Source: Apostichopus japonicus
Lineage: Eukaryota; Echinodermata; Holothuroidea; Aspidochirotida; Stichopodidae
Assembly: GCF_037975245.1 (NCBI RefSeq)
Contig: NC_092579.1
Coordinates: 13,438,678-13,502,677, forward strand
DNA: 64,000 nt
Reading direction: 5' to 3'
Position 1 is the stretch's first letter. Every line of letters starts with the position of its first letter. Both the position numbers and the translations under genes were made by a program. The notes below the pieces were generated by a model that had not been told where the DNA came from, did not search any database, and saw nothing but the letters and a program-made list of their open reading frames with translations. Below, in pieces: positions 63,301 to 64,000 of this stretch.

Positions 63301-64000
63301 CGCCCCTACCCACAACGCCCCTGGTAGCTTCCGTTTACCTATAATTCCGTAAACGAGACGCTTGGACGTTTCTGAACAGATGGTTAGGCTAGAGTTACCC
63401 ACGAAAGAGGGAAAGGGGGAGGGAGGTGGGGTTAGTGCGACCGTGTGAGTAGTTCGAAGTTTTTCAGCCCTTTCTTTGCGCTTTTATATGTGCCCCTCAC
63501 AGTCTGATGATATAATAAATAATATTAAACTTATCATAGATTATATTATTGATTATTTTCATTTATCATCAAAGTTTATTACATATCATATGTTTTGTCC
63601 CCGGAGAAATTACTCTACCACTCAATCCTCCCCACCGTACCCATAATGCTGTACTACGAATACATGTTTGTATTTCTCCATAAGGGAAAATTTGCTTATT
63701 TCGACGTTAAGGAGAAATACAAGAAACCTGTATCTAATTAGAAATGCAAATTCTGGCAGTTACATTAACATAGCTTTTGTAGTAAACAGTCTATGTAGCC
63801 TTCAAGCAGATAGCTATACTAAGTTGCTTACTTGCTCAACCAGTGTGATTAATAAGTTTGTGAAGTGATGGCCAGCGGTACAAATGTATCGAGAAAAAAA
63901 GTTGATGGGGACTTTAAAAGGCGGTCCCGGGAGCAGGAATGGGAGAGATTTCACACCCCTGCCTCTTTACCCTCTGAACAATTATCGAAAATAGAAGGCT
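54331..64000. repeat. ~857-bp tandem array, about 11 copies, running off the window
   Basis: The anchor TTTAAAAGGC recurs at 54481, 55339, 56197, 57058, 57914, 58775, 59632, 60488, 61345, 62198, 63051 and 63913 (spacing 853-862). Copies are nearly identical. Each has a hairpin (TTGTATTTCTCCTTAA and its complement, 23-base loop), a GTTTAC/GTAAAC pair, a TATATGTGCCCC site and a GC-rich stretch with CCCCCGCCCCTACCCAC. No long reading frame or known RNA gene was recognised. Frames encoding MYFSLRENLL-type peptides are too short and not conserved as proteins. Confidence 0.95.

Noticed and set aside
55954-63868. Recurrent MYFSLRENLLISTLRRNTRN and MRFYMCPSQSDD frames
   Set aside because: They recur only because the ~857-bp unit recurs. 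They use near-cognate starts, and frames differ by indels between units.
54331-64000. Interpretation of the array as 5S rRNA, tRNA or a known snRNA repeat
   Set aside because: No 5S control region, tRNA A/B boxes or recognisable U1, U2, U4, U5 or U6 sequence was found in the unit on either strand.

Overview
This is animal nuclear DNA. It is AT-rich, its genes are split into short exons with GT/AG junctions, and it carries tRNA-derived SINEs, MITEs and large satellite arrays. There are no bacterial operons and no CRISPR or defence-type genes. The three recognisable proteins and the SINE style suggest a marine deuterostome invertebrate, perhaps an echinoderm. That placement is inference; nothing in the window fixes the species.

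Genes. (1) Positions 3472-6067, + strand: the last four coding exons of an SDR42E1-like extended short-chain dehydrogenase (3-beta-HSD family), ending in a transmembrane tail. Its 5' exons lie before the window. (2) Positions 23562-13470, - strand: a complete 11-exon gene for the mitochondrial DNA polymerase gamma accessory subunit (POLG2), 392 codons, with every exon junction phase-consistent. (3) Positions 25615-25722, + strand: the first coding exon of the zinc transporter SLC39A11 (ZIP11), about 2 kb from POLG2 and divergent from it. No later ZIP11 exon was found, so its first intron should run beyond the window. (4) Positions 45910-46688, + strand: a possible two-exon, 51-residue gene of unknown function whose 3' end runs straight into a satellite.

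Repeats by region. 1-13 kb: short palindromes, a TA-rich tract inside an SDR42E1 intron, a 586-bp and a 216-bp MITE, and two tandem duplications. 13-24 kb (POLG2): a degenerate ~30-bp minisatellite, two SINEs, and a 1.8-kb 18-bp minisatellite split by a 401-bp hAT-type MITE. 24-25.6 kb (shared upstream region): a 46-bp perfect hairpin and a U2-snRNA-like sequence. 26-46 kb: no recognisable exons apart from the 51-residue candidate, but several tandem and inverted repeats, including a ~1.47-kb inverted-repeat unit at 34.96-36.43 kb. 46.7-51.7 kb: about 77 copies of a 65-bp satellite with nested 194-bp and ~1036-bp periods. 54.3-64 kb: about 11 copies of a ~857-bp tandem unit continuing past the window end.

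POLG2 serves mtDNA replication, ZIP11 moves zinc, and SDR42E1 is a putative lipid or steroid oxidoreductase; the sequence shows no shared pathway. The points most worth a second look are the POLG2 reconstruction lacking the usual dimerisation helices, ~25-28-bp palindromic micro-insertions with 7-bp target duplications, the satellite that starts on a gene's own polyadenylation signal, and an snRNA-like sequence found both upstream of POLG2 and at the edge of the 857-bp array.
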